From Acetobacteraceae bacterium (GTDB lineage: Bacteria > Pseudomonadota > Alphaproteobacteria > Acetobacterales > Acetobacteraceae): a stretch of DNA of 64,000 nucleotides. How positions within the stretch are numbered: the stretch's first letter is position 1; every line of letters begins with the position of its first letter. The notes under the pieces are model-generated. The model made no database searches. It was not told the DNA's origin and worked only from the letters and a program-made list of their open reading frames with translations. Location of the stretch: positions 61,068 to 125,067 of the forward strand of contig PLSD01000018.1 of assembly GCA_003164135.1 (NCBI GenBank), read 5' to 3'. Shown one piece after another: positions 32,902 through 40,944 of this stretch. The translations under genes and the position numbers were made by a program.

Positions 32902-34006
32902 GGGGGCAGGCGAGGAAAAGCGCCACGGCCCCTCCGAGCGCCGGCTGAACCAGGCAGCGGAGCGGGGGGATGTCGGGCGGTCAACTGATTTACCGAAGGC
33001 GGCGGTGGTGGTGATTGTGACCACGCTGGCGCTTGGGGCCGCGGCGGGAATTGGGGTGCGGTTGCAGGATGATTGCGCCGCCTGGCTGGGCGCGGCGGGG
33101 ACCGCGCAGCCGGCGGCGGCGGCGGCGTGGAGCGTGACGATGGGGGCGGAAATTGGCCCGCTGCTGGTATTGATCGCGGGAATTGCGATGGTCGCGACCG
33201 TGTTTTCCGGCGGCTGGGTGTTCAGTGTGCACTTGCTCAAGCCGGATTTGTCCAAGCTGATGCCCGCACACGGGCTGGGGCAACTGTTTTCTAAATCCGG
33301 GATGACGGAGACCGCGAAGTCGCTGGTGAAATTCATCGTCATCGGCGGCGTTGGCGCGGAAATGATTGTGGCGCGGGAACCCGCCCTCGCGGCGCTGGCG
33401 GCGAGCCCGCACCCCAGCGCCGGACCGGTGGTGATGCTGTGCATGCAGGTGATCACGGCGATCTGCGCGGTGATTACCGTGCTGGCGGGCGCGGATATGG
33501 GGCTGCAATACTGGCTGCACCGCCAAAAACTGCGCATGTCCGACAACGAGGTGCGCGAGGAGATGAAGGATGCGGCGGGCAACCCGCAGGTGCGCAACCG
33601 GCAGCGGATGCTGGCGCGCAAGCTGGCACGGGCGCGGCAGATGAAGCGTATCCCCGAGGCGTCGGTGATTGTGGTGAACCCAACGCATTATGCCGTGGCG
33701 ATACGTTACCGCCGGGGCGTGGACCGCACGCCGTTGCTGCTGGCGAAAGGCGTGGGGCTGCTGGCGGAGGAGATTATCAGCCGGGGACGGGGATTGGGGA
33801 TTCCGGTGGTGGAGGCGCCGCCGCTGGCCCGTGCCGTGTACCGCCATGTGGAGCCGGGCGAGCCGGTGCCGGTGGCACTGTACCGCGCCACCGCCGAGGT
33901 GCTCGCCTATGTGTGGAAGATGCAAAGGTGGCGCGCCCAGGGCGGGCAGCGGCCAATACCGCCGCAGGTGCGGGAGGGGGAGATCGAGGTGCCGCGCGGG
34001 CGGTAG
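32894..34006 (+). CDS. flhB: Flagellar export switch protein FlhB
   Basis: A 370-residue membrane protein that changes export specificity from hook to filament. The N-terminal motif EEKRHGPSERRLNQA replaces the usual EKTEKPT-type start; four membrane helices cover about 35-215; the self-cleaving site is Asn262-Pro263-Thr264-His265. The cytoplasmic C-domain (VNPTHYAVAIRY, then LARAVYRHVEPGEPVP) is complete. It is the last gene of the rightward operon; the SOUL gene is convergent 1 bp later. Confidence 0.96.
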   Translation: MAEGAGEEKRHGPSERRLNQAAERGDVGRSTDLPKAAVVVIVTTLALGAAAGIGVRLQDDCAAWLGAAGTAQPAAAAAWSVTMGAEIGPLLVLIAGIAMVATVFSGGWVFSVHLLKPDLSKLMPAHGLGQLFSKSGMTETAKSLVKFIVIGGVGAEMIVAREPALAALAASPHPSAGPVVMLCMQVITAICAVITVLAGADMGLQYWLHRQKLRMSDNEVREEMKDAAGNPQVRNRQRMLARKLARARQMKRIPEASVIVVNPTHYAVAIRYRRGVDRTPLLLAKGVGLLAEEIISRGRGLGIPVVEAPPLARAVYRHVEPGEPVPVALYRATAEVLAYVWKMQRWRAQGGQRPIPPQVREGEIEVPRGR

Positions 34007-34007
34007 C

Positions 34008-34691
34008 TCAGGTGCGCGGCGTTACCGCTACGGTGACCTCGTTGCGGCGCAGCCAGGGCAGTGTCCAGGGTGGATCGTAGAACTGGGCCGCTGGTTCACC
34101 CGCCGCAACCCATGCGGAACCGGCCAGGTGCTGAGCCAGAATCGCCTGCGCGCTGGCCACCGCTGCCGCCGTGGGCGTGCCGGAGAAGCGGTAGACCGCC
34201 TCAGTCTCTGCCCCCACCTCATGCAGGCGGATTTGCGGGTTCAGCGGGTGGGGTAATGTTGCCCGCGTATAGCTGGAAGGCATGTAGAATGTGACCACCC
34301 ACGCGCCTGCGGGGTCCTTGGCTTGCGCCACCGGAGCGGTCATCGCGATTGCGGTGGCGGCCTGCGCCACCTGTTTGTTGGTGGCCTGCGCCACCGGGGC
34401 GGTCATGCCGATGGAAGCGCTGGCGGTATTGGCGCCAAAAATATACCTGGCGAGCATACGGAAGCCCGCCGAGCGCGCCGCGATTTCATCGCCCTGTACG
34501 CTCACGCTGGCGGCAAGGCGCGGGGCGTATTGGCGTATCTCCACCGGACCCAAGGTGGCGATAGACTGATAGCGCGGCTCTTCGGTATTGCCGCGCAGGC
34601 CGAAAACGAGGCCGGCCGCTTGGAAAAATGCCCTGGCAGACTGTAGAAATTTCAATTCCCCCGCTCCGTCATTCTTCTGTTCCCGGCTCAC
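34008..34691 (-). CDS. SOUL-family haem-binding protein
   Basis: A 227-residue SOUL/HEBP protein. Typical features are YQSIATLGPVEIRQYAPRLA near 41-60, two copies of the IGMTAPVAQ/IAMTAPVAQ motif, FYMPSSYTRATLPHPLNP, and RLHEVGAETEAVYRFSGTPT. Members bind haem or porphyrin; their bacterial role is unclear. The GTG at 34691 lacks a good ribosome binding site; TTG at 34655 after GGAGCGGGG is an alternative. It is convergent with flhB. Confidence 0.88.
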   Translation of the reverse strand: MSREQKNDGAGELKFLQSARAFFQAAGLVFGLRGNTEEPRYQSIATLGPVEIRQYAPRLAASVSVQGDEIAARSAGFRMLARYIFGANTASASIGMTAPVAQATNKQVAQAATAIAMTAPVAQAKDPAGAWVVTFYMPSSYTRATLPHPLNPQIRLHEVGAETEAVYRFSGTPTAAAVASAQAILAQHLAGSAWVAAGEPAAQFYDPPWTLPWLRRNEVTVAVTPRT

Positions 34692-34842
34692 CGGCCGCCC
34701 GCGCGGTGGCCTTGAGGGCCCTCCTGGGATATGGGACCAAGGTCCGGATTGTAAAGCCCGCGGCCACGATTTGCCCCTCGCCGCCTTGTTTTAGAGCCCG
34801 GCACCGGTTACGGAACGGAAAACCTGGAGCTAGCGTTTTACC

Positions 34843-36093
34843 ATGAGTGAAAAACACGCAGATGTCGTTATCGTCGGTGCCAGCCATGCCGGCAGCGAAG
34901 TTTCCTCCCGCCTGCGCCAGGGCGGCTTTACCGGCAGCATCGCGCTGATCGGTGCGGAGCCTTACCTGCCCTACCAGCGCCCACCGCTCTCCAAAGCCTT
35001 CCTCGCCGGCGAAATGAGCGTCGACCAGCTGCTGATCCGCTCCGCCGAGAGCTACACCAAGGCCGGGATCGACTGGTACCCGTCCACCACCGTGGAATCG
35101 ATCGACCGCGCGACGCATAGCCTGCGCCTGAGCAATGGCGAGGTGTTCGGCTACGGCAAGCTGGTGCTCGCCACCGGCGGGCGGCCGCGCCAGCTCACGA
35201 TTCCGGGCTCCGAACTGCAGGGGCTGCATTACATGCGCTCAATCGCCGATGTGGACGCGCTACGCCCTGGATTTGTCGCCGGGGCCAAGCTGGTCATCGT
35301 CGGCGGCGGCTATATCGGGCTGGAAGTGGCGGCGGTTGCCGTGAAGCACGGGCTGGATGTGGAAATCGTGGAATTCGCGCCGCGCGCGCTCGCCCGCGTG
35401 GCCGGGCCAGAGCTTTCGGCCTTCTACGAGACCGCGCATCGGGCTGCCGGGGTGAAGCTGCGTCTTTCCACCGGGGTTGAAGGTTTCGACCCCTCCCCCA
35501 CCAAAATCGGCCATGTCGGCGCCGTGCGCTGCTCGGATGGTACGGTGCTGCCGGCGGACCTGGTGCTGGTGGCCGTAGGCTTGGTGCCAAATATAGAGCT
35601 GGCGAAGGACGCCGGACTGGCCATGGGCAACGGCATCGTGGTTGACGAATTCACCCAGACCTCCGACCCGGACATTCTGGCGATCGGCGACTGCACGGAG
35701 CACCCGCTGCCGTTCCTGGATGGCCAGCGCGTCCGCCTGGAATCAGTCCCCAACGCGGTGGAGCAAGCGCGCGTGGCGGCCTCGGTGCTCAACGGCCAGC
35801 CGAAGGCCTATGCCGCTGTGCCCTGGTTCTGGTCGGACCAGTATAACCTGAAACTGCAGTCGGTGGGCTTAAGCCACGGGCACGACCGGGTGGTGATCCG
35901 CCCGGCACGCACCCCGGAAGGGTTTGTTGCCTTCTACCTGAAAGACGGCCGCATGATCGCCGCGGATTGCGTGAATTCGATCACCGAATTCACCGTCGCC
36001 AAGCGGCTGGTCACGGAAAAGACCATCGTGGACCCGGTGGCGCTGGCCGACCTGGCGGTCGAAATGAAGTCCCTACTGGCGCCGAAGGCTTAA
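34843..36093 (+). CDS. FAD-dependent ferredoxin reductase (putidaredoxin/rhodocoxin reductase type)
   Basis: A 416-residue two-dinucleotide-fold flavoprotein. The FAD motif is VIVGASHAGSEVS (about 9-21), the NAD-binding motif VIVGGGYIGLEVA (about 149-161), and the second FAD motif DPDILAIGDCTEHP near 275. The C-terminal reductase domain has WFWSDQYNLKLQ. Such enzymes pass electrons from NADH to a 2Fe-2S ferredoxin for P450 or other oxygenases. No ferredoxin or P450 gene is next to it. The 150 bp upstream hold no other gene. Confidence 0.92.
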   Translation: MSEKHADVVIVGASHAGSEVSSRLRQGGFTGSIALIGAEPYLPYQRPPLSKAFLAGEMSVDQLLIRSAESYTKAGIDWYPSTTVESIDRATHSLRLSNGEVFGYGKLVLATGGRPRQLTIPGSELQGLHYMRSIADVDALRPGFVAGAKLVIVGGGYIGLEVAAVAVKHGLDVEIVEFAPRALARVAGPELSAFYETAHRAAGVKLRLSTGVEGFDPSPTKIGHVGAVRCSDGTVLPADLVLVAVGLVPNIELAKDAGLAMGNGIVVDEFTQTSDPDILAIGDCTEHPLPFLDGQRVRLESVPNAVEQARVAASVLNGQPKAYAAVPWFWSDQYNLKLQSVGLSHGHDRVVIRPARTPEGFVAFYLKDGRMIAADCVNSITEFTVAKRLVTEKTIVDPVALADLAVEMKSLLAPKA

Positions 36094-36140
36094 TACCCCC
36101 TGGTTTAGGGCTTCAAACCCCAATCCCCCCAGTACGGACG

Positions 36141-37037
36141 CTACCGCGGCAGAAAGGCTGCGTCCGGCTCGGGAGTGGGGCGGCGGATGATACGGTGACG
36201 TTCCCGCGCGGCCTGGAGCATGGCAGTGAAGCATTTGCGCACGGCGGCTGGCTGCCCGGTGCGGCGGTCCAGGGCGCGCAGGCAAAACTGCACGTGGGCC
36301 ATGTTCTGGTAGTAGCGGGTGAACGCGTAGTTGAGCGCGGCGCCGGTAAACGCCCCAGCGACAGGGACTGCCTGAACGAGGAGCTTCTCGGACAAGACCA
36401 TGCCAAAGCGGCCGGCAGCGGATTTTATCAGCAGGTTGAGGGAAAGGTGGCTAAGGCCGAGGCGGGCTGTCCAATAGCCGGTCTCCGTATCGTCATCCGC
36501 AGCGCTGGGGCCGCCAAAGGCGAGAACTTCCAGGCAGGCCCGGCGGGTGTCCTCGGTCGCCAAATCCTCACCCGCGTCACGGGCGACCTGCGCGATGGAG
36601 CGCAAAATAGCGGTGGTGGTAAAGGGAATGTCGAACAATACGCCCGGCAGGCCGATGAAGCCGGAGGCAGCGCCACTTGCGGCAGTGACCAAGCGGTGCG
36701 CGCTGTTGCCCTTAGGGCGGTGCGGGCGCGCGAAGGAGGGCGCAATGCTAAGACCGAATGTGGCGAGGTTGTAACTGCCCCACAGCGTGTCTTCGACCAT
36801 TTGCTCAGCGCGTTGGGAAAGGTCCGCCCAGGCCGCGCCGCCAAAGCGGCCGCCTGTTTTCGCGAGCCGGCCGCGCAGGGCCTCGACGCGCCGACCGAAC
36901 AGGGAGGTGAGGCGCATGAGCAGGCCGCGCGAATCGGCCATAATAATAGCCGCGCGCCAAAGTTCATCGCGTTCATGCGGGGTGAGGAAGGTGGCGGTGT
37001 CCGCCAGGTAGTCAGGTAGGGGGGGTAAAATTTTCAT
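36141..37037 (-). CDS. EcsC-family protein
   Basis: A 298-residue protein of the EcsC family. It has TLWGSYNLATFGLSIAPSFA, a Gly-rich helical part (AASGAASGFIGLPGVLFDIP), and the central TTTAILRSIAQVARDAGEDL segment that marks the family. The function is not established; the name comes from a Bacillus ABC-transporter operon. The start at 37037 (MKILPPLP) is chosen over the further-upstream Met residues. It is convergent with the ferredoxin reductase, with 47 bp between. Confidence 0.85.
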   Translation of the reverse strand: MKILPPLPDYLADTATFLTPHERDELWRAAIIMADSRGLLMRLTSLFGRRVEALRGRLAKTGGRFGGAAWADLSQRAEQMVEDTLWGSYNLATFGLSIAPSFARPHRPKGNSAHRLVTAASGAASGFIGLPGVLFDIPFTTTAILRSIAQVARDAGEDLATEDTRRACLEVLAFGGPSAADDDTETGYWTARLGLSHLSLNLLIKSAAGRFGMVLSEKLLVQAVPVAGAFTGAALNYAFTRYYQNMAHVQFCLRALDRRTGQPAAVRKCFTAMLQAARERHRIIRRPTPEPDAAFLPR

Positions 37038-37086
37038 GTCCAGCCAGAACATGTGCTCCGGCTGGACACGAAACAAGTGCGGATGA

Positions 37087-37449
37087 TTATTCCGCGGCGC
37101 CGACGGCCTTAACGGCCTGGACGATTTCCGCGAAAGCGGCGGAATCGTCGAACGCGATGGCGGCCAGAACCTTACGGTCCAGCTCCAGCCCAGCCTGCTT
37201 GAGGCCGAAGATGAACTGGCTGTAGGTCAGGCCATGCTCGCGCACGGCGGCATTGATGCGCTGGATCCAGAGCGAGCGGAACTCGCGCTTTTTGACCCGG
37301 CGGTCACGGTAGGCATAGCGCAGGGCCTTTTCGAGGCGCTCCAGCGCGATGCGGTAGTTGGTGGACGAGCGGCCGACGAAACCCTTCGACTGCTCAAGAA
37401 CTTTTTTGTGACGGGCGTGGGTGGTAACGCCCCGTTTTACACGTGCCAT
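37087..37449 (-). CDS. rplT: 50S ribosomal protein L20
   Basis: A 120-residue very basic protein that binds 23S rRNA early in 50S assembly and, in many bacteria, represses its own operon. The conserved [20 protein letters not shown] start and [18 protein letters not shown]-like segment are clear. It follows rpmI after 15 bp. infC, often first in this operon, is not in this window. Confidence 0.98.
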   Translation of the reverse strand: MARVKRGVTTHARHKKVLEQSKGFVGRSSTNYRIALERLEKALRYAYRDRRVKKREFRSLWIQRINAAVREHGLTYSQFIFGLKQAGLELDRKVLAAIAFDDSAAFAEIVQAVKAVGAAE

Positions 37450-37464
37450 TTTTCTGCCTCTCCC

Positions 37465-37668
37465 TTACGCGATGCCGTACGGCGCCCACTGCTTAACGGT
37501 GATGCCGTCAGCGTGGGTGAGGGTCTGGCTGCCACGGTTTGCCCGCTTGGACTTCTGGCTGCGGGCCATCAGGTTGTGGCGCTTCTTGCCGGGACCGGCG
37601 AGAACCTTGCCGGTGGCGGTGATCTTGAAGCGCTTTTTGACCGATGACTTGGTCTTTAACTTCGGCAT
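37465..37668 (-). CDS. rpmI: 50S ribosomal protein L35
   Basis: A 67-residue Lys-rich protein: [20 protein letters not shown], then [16 protein letters not shown]. It is the standard L35. The ATG at 37668 has AGGAG 6 nt upstream. It is first in the visible rpmI-rplT pair; the promoter should lie in 37669-37870, which it shares divergently with recX, but I could not choose one. Confidence 0.98.
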   Translation of the reverse strand: MPKLKTKSSVKKRFKITATGKVLAGPGKKRHNLMARSQKSKRANRGSQTLTHADGITVKQWAPYGIA

Positions 37669-37872
37669 TTTGGTCTCCTATCGCATATCCCTGGGTGAGC
37701 AGGGCTCCCGAACATCGGGGCGGCGGCCGGGCATGCCTATGGCCCAAGCGCGCACGCATCACGTTTTACGGTGAAGCGCGGCCTATATAGGGTGCGGGGG
37801 AAAGTGACAAGGGTCGAAAAGGAGGAGCCGCCCCGCTTGTCAGCCGGCAGCATTGGCGCAAGACTCACCGGT

Positions 37873-38415
37873 ATGGCGAGCAAACCCCCGGACGGGGCAA
37901 AATTATATGAGGCGGCGCTGAATCATCTGGCCCGCTATGCGGCGACCGAGACTGGGTTGGCGCGGGTGCTGGTGCGCAAGCTGGAGCGCTGGGGCCGGTT
38001 GTATGCGGAGGAGGACGCGGATGGCGAGGCTGCCGCCGCCGAGGTGCGCCGGGCTAAGGCGGCCATTCCTGGGGTAATTACCCGGTTGCGGGAGGCCGGG
38101 GTGCTCAACGACACCGCCTTTGCCGCCTCGCGCGCCAAGCGGTTGACCCGGCAGGGCAAATCCCGCCGTGCGACGCTGGCACATTTGATGGCCAAGGGCG
38201 TAGCCGCACCCGTGCTGGTGGAAGACCCGCAACGTGAGCTGGCGGCTGCCTGCGCATACCTGCGGCGCAAACGGGCCGGACCATTCGGAGAGGCGCCAGA
38301 GCTGAAAGTTCTGGCGGCGATGGCGCGGGGCGGATTTACCCAGGAGATGGCGCGCCGGGCGCTGCGGCTGGACCGCGAGGAGGCGGAGGCGCTGATAAAG
38401 GGGCTGCAAGAATAG
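37873..38415 (+). CDS. recX: Regulatory protein RecX
   Basis: A 180-residue RecX-family inhibitor of RecA filaments. The three-helix repeats are visible: ALNHLARYAATETGLARVLV, then LREAGVLNDTAFAASRAKRL and the TRQGKSRRATLAHLMAKGV segment. The ATG at 37873 has no clear ribosome binding site; a GTG 34 codons upstream (37771) is open but sits in the likely promoter region. No recA is nearby. Its stop is one base from the end of the convergent prophage gene at 38417. Confidence 0.85.
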   Translation: MASKPPDGAKLYEAALNHLARYAATETGLARVLVRKLERWGRLYAEEDADGEAAAAEVRRAKAAIPGVITRLREAGVLNDTAFAASRAKRLTRQGKSRRATLAHLMAKGVAAPVLVEDPQRELAAACAYLRRKRAGPFGEAPELKVLAAMARGGFTQEMARRALRLDREEAEALIKGLQE

Positions 38416-38416
38416 G

Positions 38417-39196
38417 CTAAGTGGCCCCCAACCCAAGCACGCCGCCCAGTTCGGCGATATGCTCATCAAGCTGCGCCATGGTCAGGCCCGAAGGCGAGCG
38501 CATATTATCACGCAACCAGGTCCGGCGCAGCAAAGCGAACCCCTCATCCATATACTTGCGCACCCAGGCGCTGGAAGCACGCTGATAACGGTCCCAGGTG
38601 GCAATGATGAACCAGTCCGGCCCATCGAAATCCACCACGCACACGTCATGCCCCAGGCTCGGCGCGCCGCTGGTATCGGTCCACGGCCGACCCGCGGCGA
38701 ACACGTCCTCGGCGTCCGCCGGCATACCCAGCCCCAGTTCCGCGCCACCGAAATTGGCGATGACATGGCGCAGCGTCGCCAGATCACCCGGCTCGATCGG
38801 GGCAAAGCCGTCCAGCCGGTCCAGGGCAGCGCGTTGGTTGATAATTAGCCCGTCACTCATCCAGCGCTTGTTCTTGTCCAGTATCACCGTGCCATTGTCA
38901 TCGGCGCCGGTGGCGATGTCGTAGCCGGTGTAGCGCGCATAGTTCTGCAAGGCGGAGGCCGTGTCCGGCACGATCGGCTGCCCGGCGTTGCCGGTGATCA
39001 CGCCGACAAAATGCAGGCTGGCGGCAAAGGCGCAGTCCCCTGCCCTGTCGTTGCCAAGCATCAGCACCATGGCGCAGGCCGCGCGCCAGTTGGTCGCAGC
39101 GGGCAAAGCCTCCAACGTGGCGCGGGCCAGCAGGCGGCGCGCCGAGGGCAGCCGGGGGTCATGCACCGCCGGCTGCTTGCCGCGAAACAACGGCAC
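38417..39196 (-). CDS. Putative papain-like cysteine peptidase at the prophage edge
   Basis: A 259-residue protein, the last gene of the prophage run. It has NDRAGDCAFAASLHF with Cys55 in a GDC motif, and later GHDVCVVDFDG and IATWDRYQ, giving a plausible Cys/His/Asp-Asn order as in C1/C39-like peptidases. I do not recognise a named family. No signal peptide is seen. A role in lysis, virion maturation or in modifying the host is possible. The peptidase call is inference from the spacing of the three motifs. Confidence 0.5.
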   Translation of the reverse strand: MPLFRGKQPAVHDPRLPSARRLLARATLEALPAATNWRAACAMVLMLGNDRAGDCAFAASLHFVGVITGNAGQPIVPDTASALQNYARYTGYDIATGADDNGTVILDKNKRWMSDGLIINQRAALDRLDGFAPIEPGDLATLRHVIANFGGAELGLGMPADAEDVFAAGRPWTDTSGAPSLGHDVCVVDFDGPDWFIIATWDRYQRASSAWVRKYMDEGFALLRRTWLRDNMRSPSGLTMAQLDEHIAELGGVLGLGAT

Positions 39197-39201
39197 CTAG
39201 C

Positions 39202-39669
39202 TCAAACCGCCGCCAGTACGGCGCGCGCCTGGTCCGGCGTCATACCGCCCGGCGCGGCACCCACCGGCACCGGCAGCCCAACCGCGACCTCAACCACCGG
39301 CAGCAGCACTTTCAGCGCGGTTAATGTGGTGGAGAACGCCGGCGGCAGCGGCAGGCCGGAGAGCATCGTCGCCGCCTCGTTGAAATACGTAACAACCTGC
39401 GTGACCACAGACTGCGCGGCCGTCGCGGTGATGCTGGCGGAAACGCCCTGCGCGGCTGCTACTGCCTTGCCGAACAGCGCGGACACGTTGGTCAATGTCG
39501 CGACCGGAATGCCCGTCACCGTGGCGAGTTCGGGAATCGCCGCATTGAGACCGTTCGCGACAAGCTGCATATCCTGTACGGCGCGGGAGGCAATCTGCTG
39601 CTCAGTAAGTCCCGCGCAGGCAGCTAACGGCGTGAGAGCACAAGCCGCGATAAGGGTACGACGCTTCAT
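39202..39669 (-). CDS. Prophage lipoprotein of unknown function
   Basis: A 155-residue protein with a twin-Arg-like basic start and lipobox (MKRRTLIAACALTPLAAC), so it should be anchored to a membrane through Cys18. The rest is Ala/Val-rich and probably helical. Its place in the lysis region, next to a holin candidate and an endolysin, would fit an outer-membrane spanin, but it is longer than usual. The start at 39669 was chosen over an upstream Met without signal peptide logic. Confidence 0.6.
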   Translation of the reverse strand: MKRRTLIAACALTPLAACAGLTEQQIASRAVQDMQLVANGLNAAIPELATVTGIPVATLTNVSALFGKAVAAAQGVSASITATAAQSVVTQVVTYFNEAATMLSGLPLPPAFSTTLTALKVLLPVVEVAVGLPVPVGAAPGGMTPDQARAVLAAV

Positions 39670-39694
39670 GTTGAAAACTCCGGTTGAATTGAAA

Positions 39695-40075
39695 TTAAGC
39701 CGCGGGCGCCACTGGTGCGGGCTGGCCAAGTAAAAGGCTGATTTTCACGATCAGCAGTTGCGTCACTTCGCTCTCGGTAATGCCGAGAGATTTGACGGCA
39801 GCCGGGGCCAGCTTCAGCACCAGCGCCACGGCGTTGCCCACCGGCCCGGCAGGCAAGTTTACGCCCACGTTGTGCGTGGCCAGGGAGCCGAGCGCCGCAA
39901 TGACTAGATTGACGCCATGCTCAAGCGCCTGGTCCAGGTCATCCGCCGCCGCCGAGCCCGACTGGATATGCAGCCGGGCGGCAACCGCGTGGGCCAAAGC
40001 CGACGCGGCAAATGTAAGAACCGGTGTGACGATGGCAATAATAATCGCCCACACCGTTGAAAGATCAACGTGCAT
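39695..40075 (-). CDS. Putative holin
   Basis: A 126-residue protein with an N-terminal membrane helix (VWAIIIAIVTPVLTFAASAL) followed by an amphipathic Ala/Val/Leu-rich part. This single-helix layout resembles LL-H-type phage holins. The ATG at 40075 has GGAG 6 nt upstream, better than the Met at 40087. It lies 28 bp after the endolysin gene. Holin function is inferred from topology and position. Confidence 0.5.
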   Translation of the reverse strand: MHVDLSTVWAIIIAIVTPVLTFAASALAHAVAARLHIQSGSAAADDLDQALEHGVNLVIAALGSLATHNVGVNLPAGPVGNAVALVLKLAPAAVKSLGITESEVTQLLIVKISLLLGQPAPVAPAA

Positions 40076-40103
40076 TGCAGTCTCCATTTTTGCTGTGGAA
40101 AGC

Positions 40104-40616
40104 TTAAGTCGCCAGTTCGCCCGCCAGCGCGATCACGCGCCGTGACCAGCCCAGACCAAAATTCGCCCACCCTGGCAGGCGCGCATAAAAATCAATCCGG
40201 CGGACAAGGGCTTCGCGCGCGACGCGTAAGGCATCGCCGGATTTTGCGGCCGCAATCGTTGCCGGCCCTAGCACGCCATCAGCCGTGCAACCGGCGGCTT
40301 GTTGCAGCCATAGTATGGCGTGGTGCAAGCCAGCATTCACAGCGGCATCGAAGGAAACAAGCGCCACCGGAAGCGGTAGCGTATCACCCTGCAATGGCTG
40401 CCAAAAATCCCGCCGATAAATATCCGCCGCCGCCGCTTCGGTCAGGTTTGCAATGTCGAGATTCGGATAAGCCGCGGCGCTCACGCCAAATTTCGTGCCG
40501 CGCAGTTCGCCTATGCCCGTCTGGCCCCCTGTCCAGTTTCCAGGGTCTGCTGGATTATCGCTATATCCCCCCTCAACCCCCAGAGTGAAGGCAAGGCAGT
40601 GCGCAAAATCATCCAT
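40104..40616 (-). CDS. Endolysin, glycoside hydrolase family 108 type
   Basis: A 170-residue peptidoglycan hydrolase. The N-terminal catalytic motif is LGVEGGYSDNPADPGNWTGG with the expected catalytic Glu, followed by TKFGVSAAAYP. The C-terminal part has a peptidoglycan-binding-like ADGVLGPATIAAA. It has no signal peptide, so a holin must let it out. It overlaps the upstream coiled-coil gene by 8 nt. Confidence 0.9.
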   Translation of the reverse strand: MDDFAHCLAFTLGVEGGYSDNPADPGNWTGGQTGIGELRGTKFGVSAAAYPNLDIANLTEAAAADIYRRDFWQPLQGDTLPLPVALVSFDAAVNAGLHHAILWLQQAAGCTADGVLGPATIAAAKSGDALRVAREALVRRIDFYARLPGWANFGLGWSRRVIALAGELAT

Positions 40617-40935
40617 GCAGCAAACTCGCAATCAGCCCGCCGCACGCAGCCGACAGCAGACTGATAATCGCAACACTCATACGGCGCTCGGCATCCCTCT
40701 CACCACGGATGCGCGATATATCAGCCCGCATGTCACTTAAACCGGCGACCAATTCATCAACTTTGGTAAATAGTTTGCCGATGATCTGATCTTCCTGCGC
40801 CAGATAACGAACCCGCCAGGATTCCAATGAATCTGCTTTGGCTTCAAGAACGCCGATATCCTGACGGATACCATTCACATCATTACGCAAGCTCGCTATA
40901 TCCGAGCGCAAAACGGCAACGGAATCCGAATCCAT
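40609..40935 (-). CDS. XhlA-like coiled-coil membrane protein
   Basis: A 108-residue protein: residues 5-80 form a coiled coil (LRSDIASLRNDVNGIRQDIG), and a single C-terminal membrane helix (VAIISLLSAACGGLIASLL) ends the protein. This matches the layout of XhlA-type lysis accessory proteins. It is directly followed by the endolysin with an 8-nt overlap. Confidence 0.65.
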   Translation of the reverse strand: MDSDSVAVLRSDIASLRNDVNGIRQDIGVLEAKADSLESWRVRYLAQEDQIIGKLFTKVDELVAGLSDMRADISRIRGERDAERRMSVAIISLLSAACGGLIASLLHG

Positions 40936-40944
40936 ATTAGCTCC

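Noticed and set aside
36094-36140. Possible terminator between ferredoxin reductase and EcsC genes
   Set aside because: Only a 5-bp stem (GGTTT/AAACC) with no T-run; too weak to call.
37669-37872. Promoter for rpmI-rplT or recX
   Set aside because: A TATATA stretch near 37788 exists, but no matching -35 box at a good distance on either strand.
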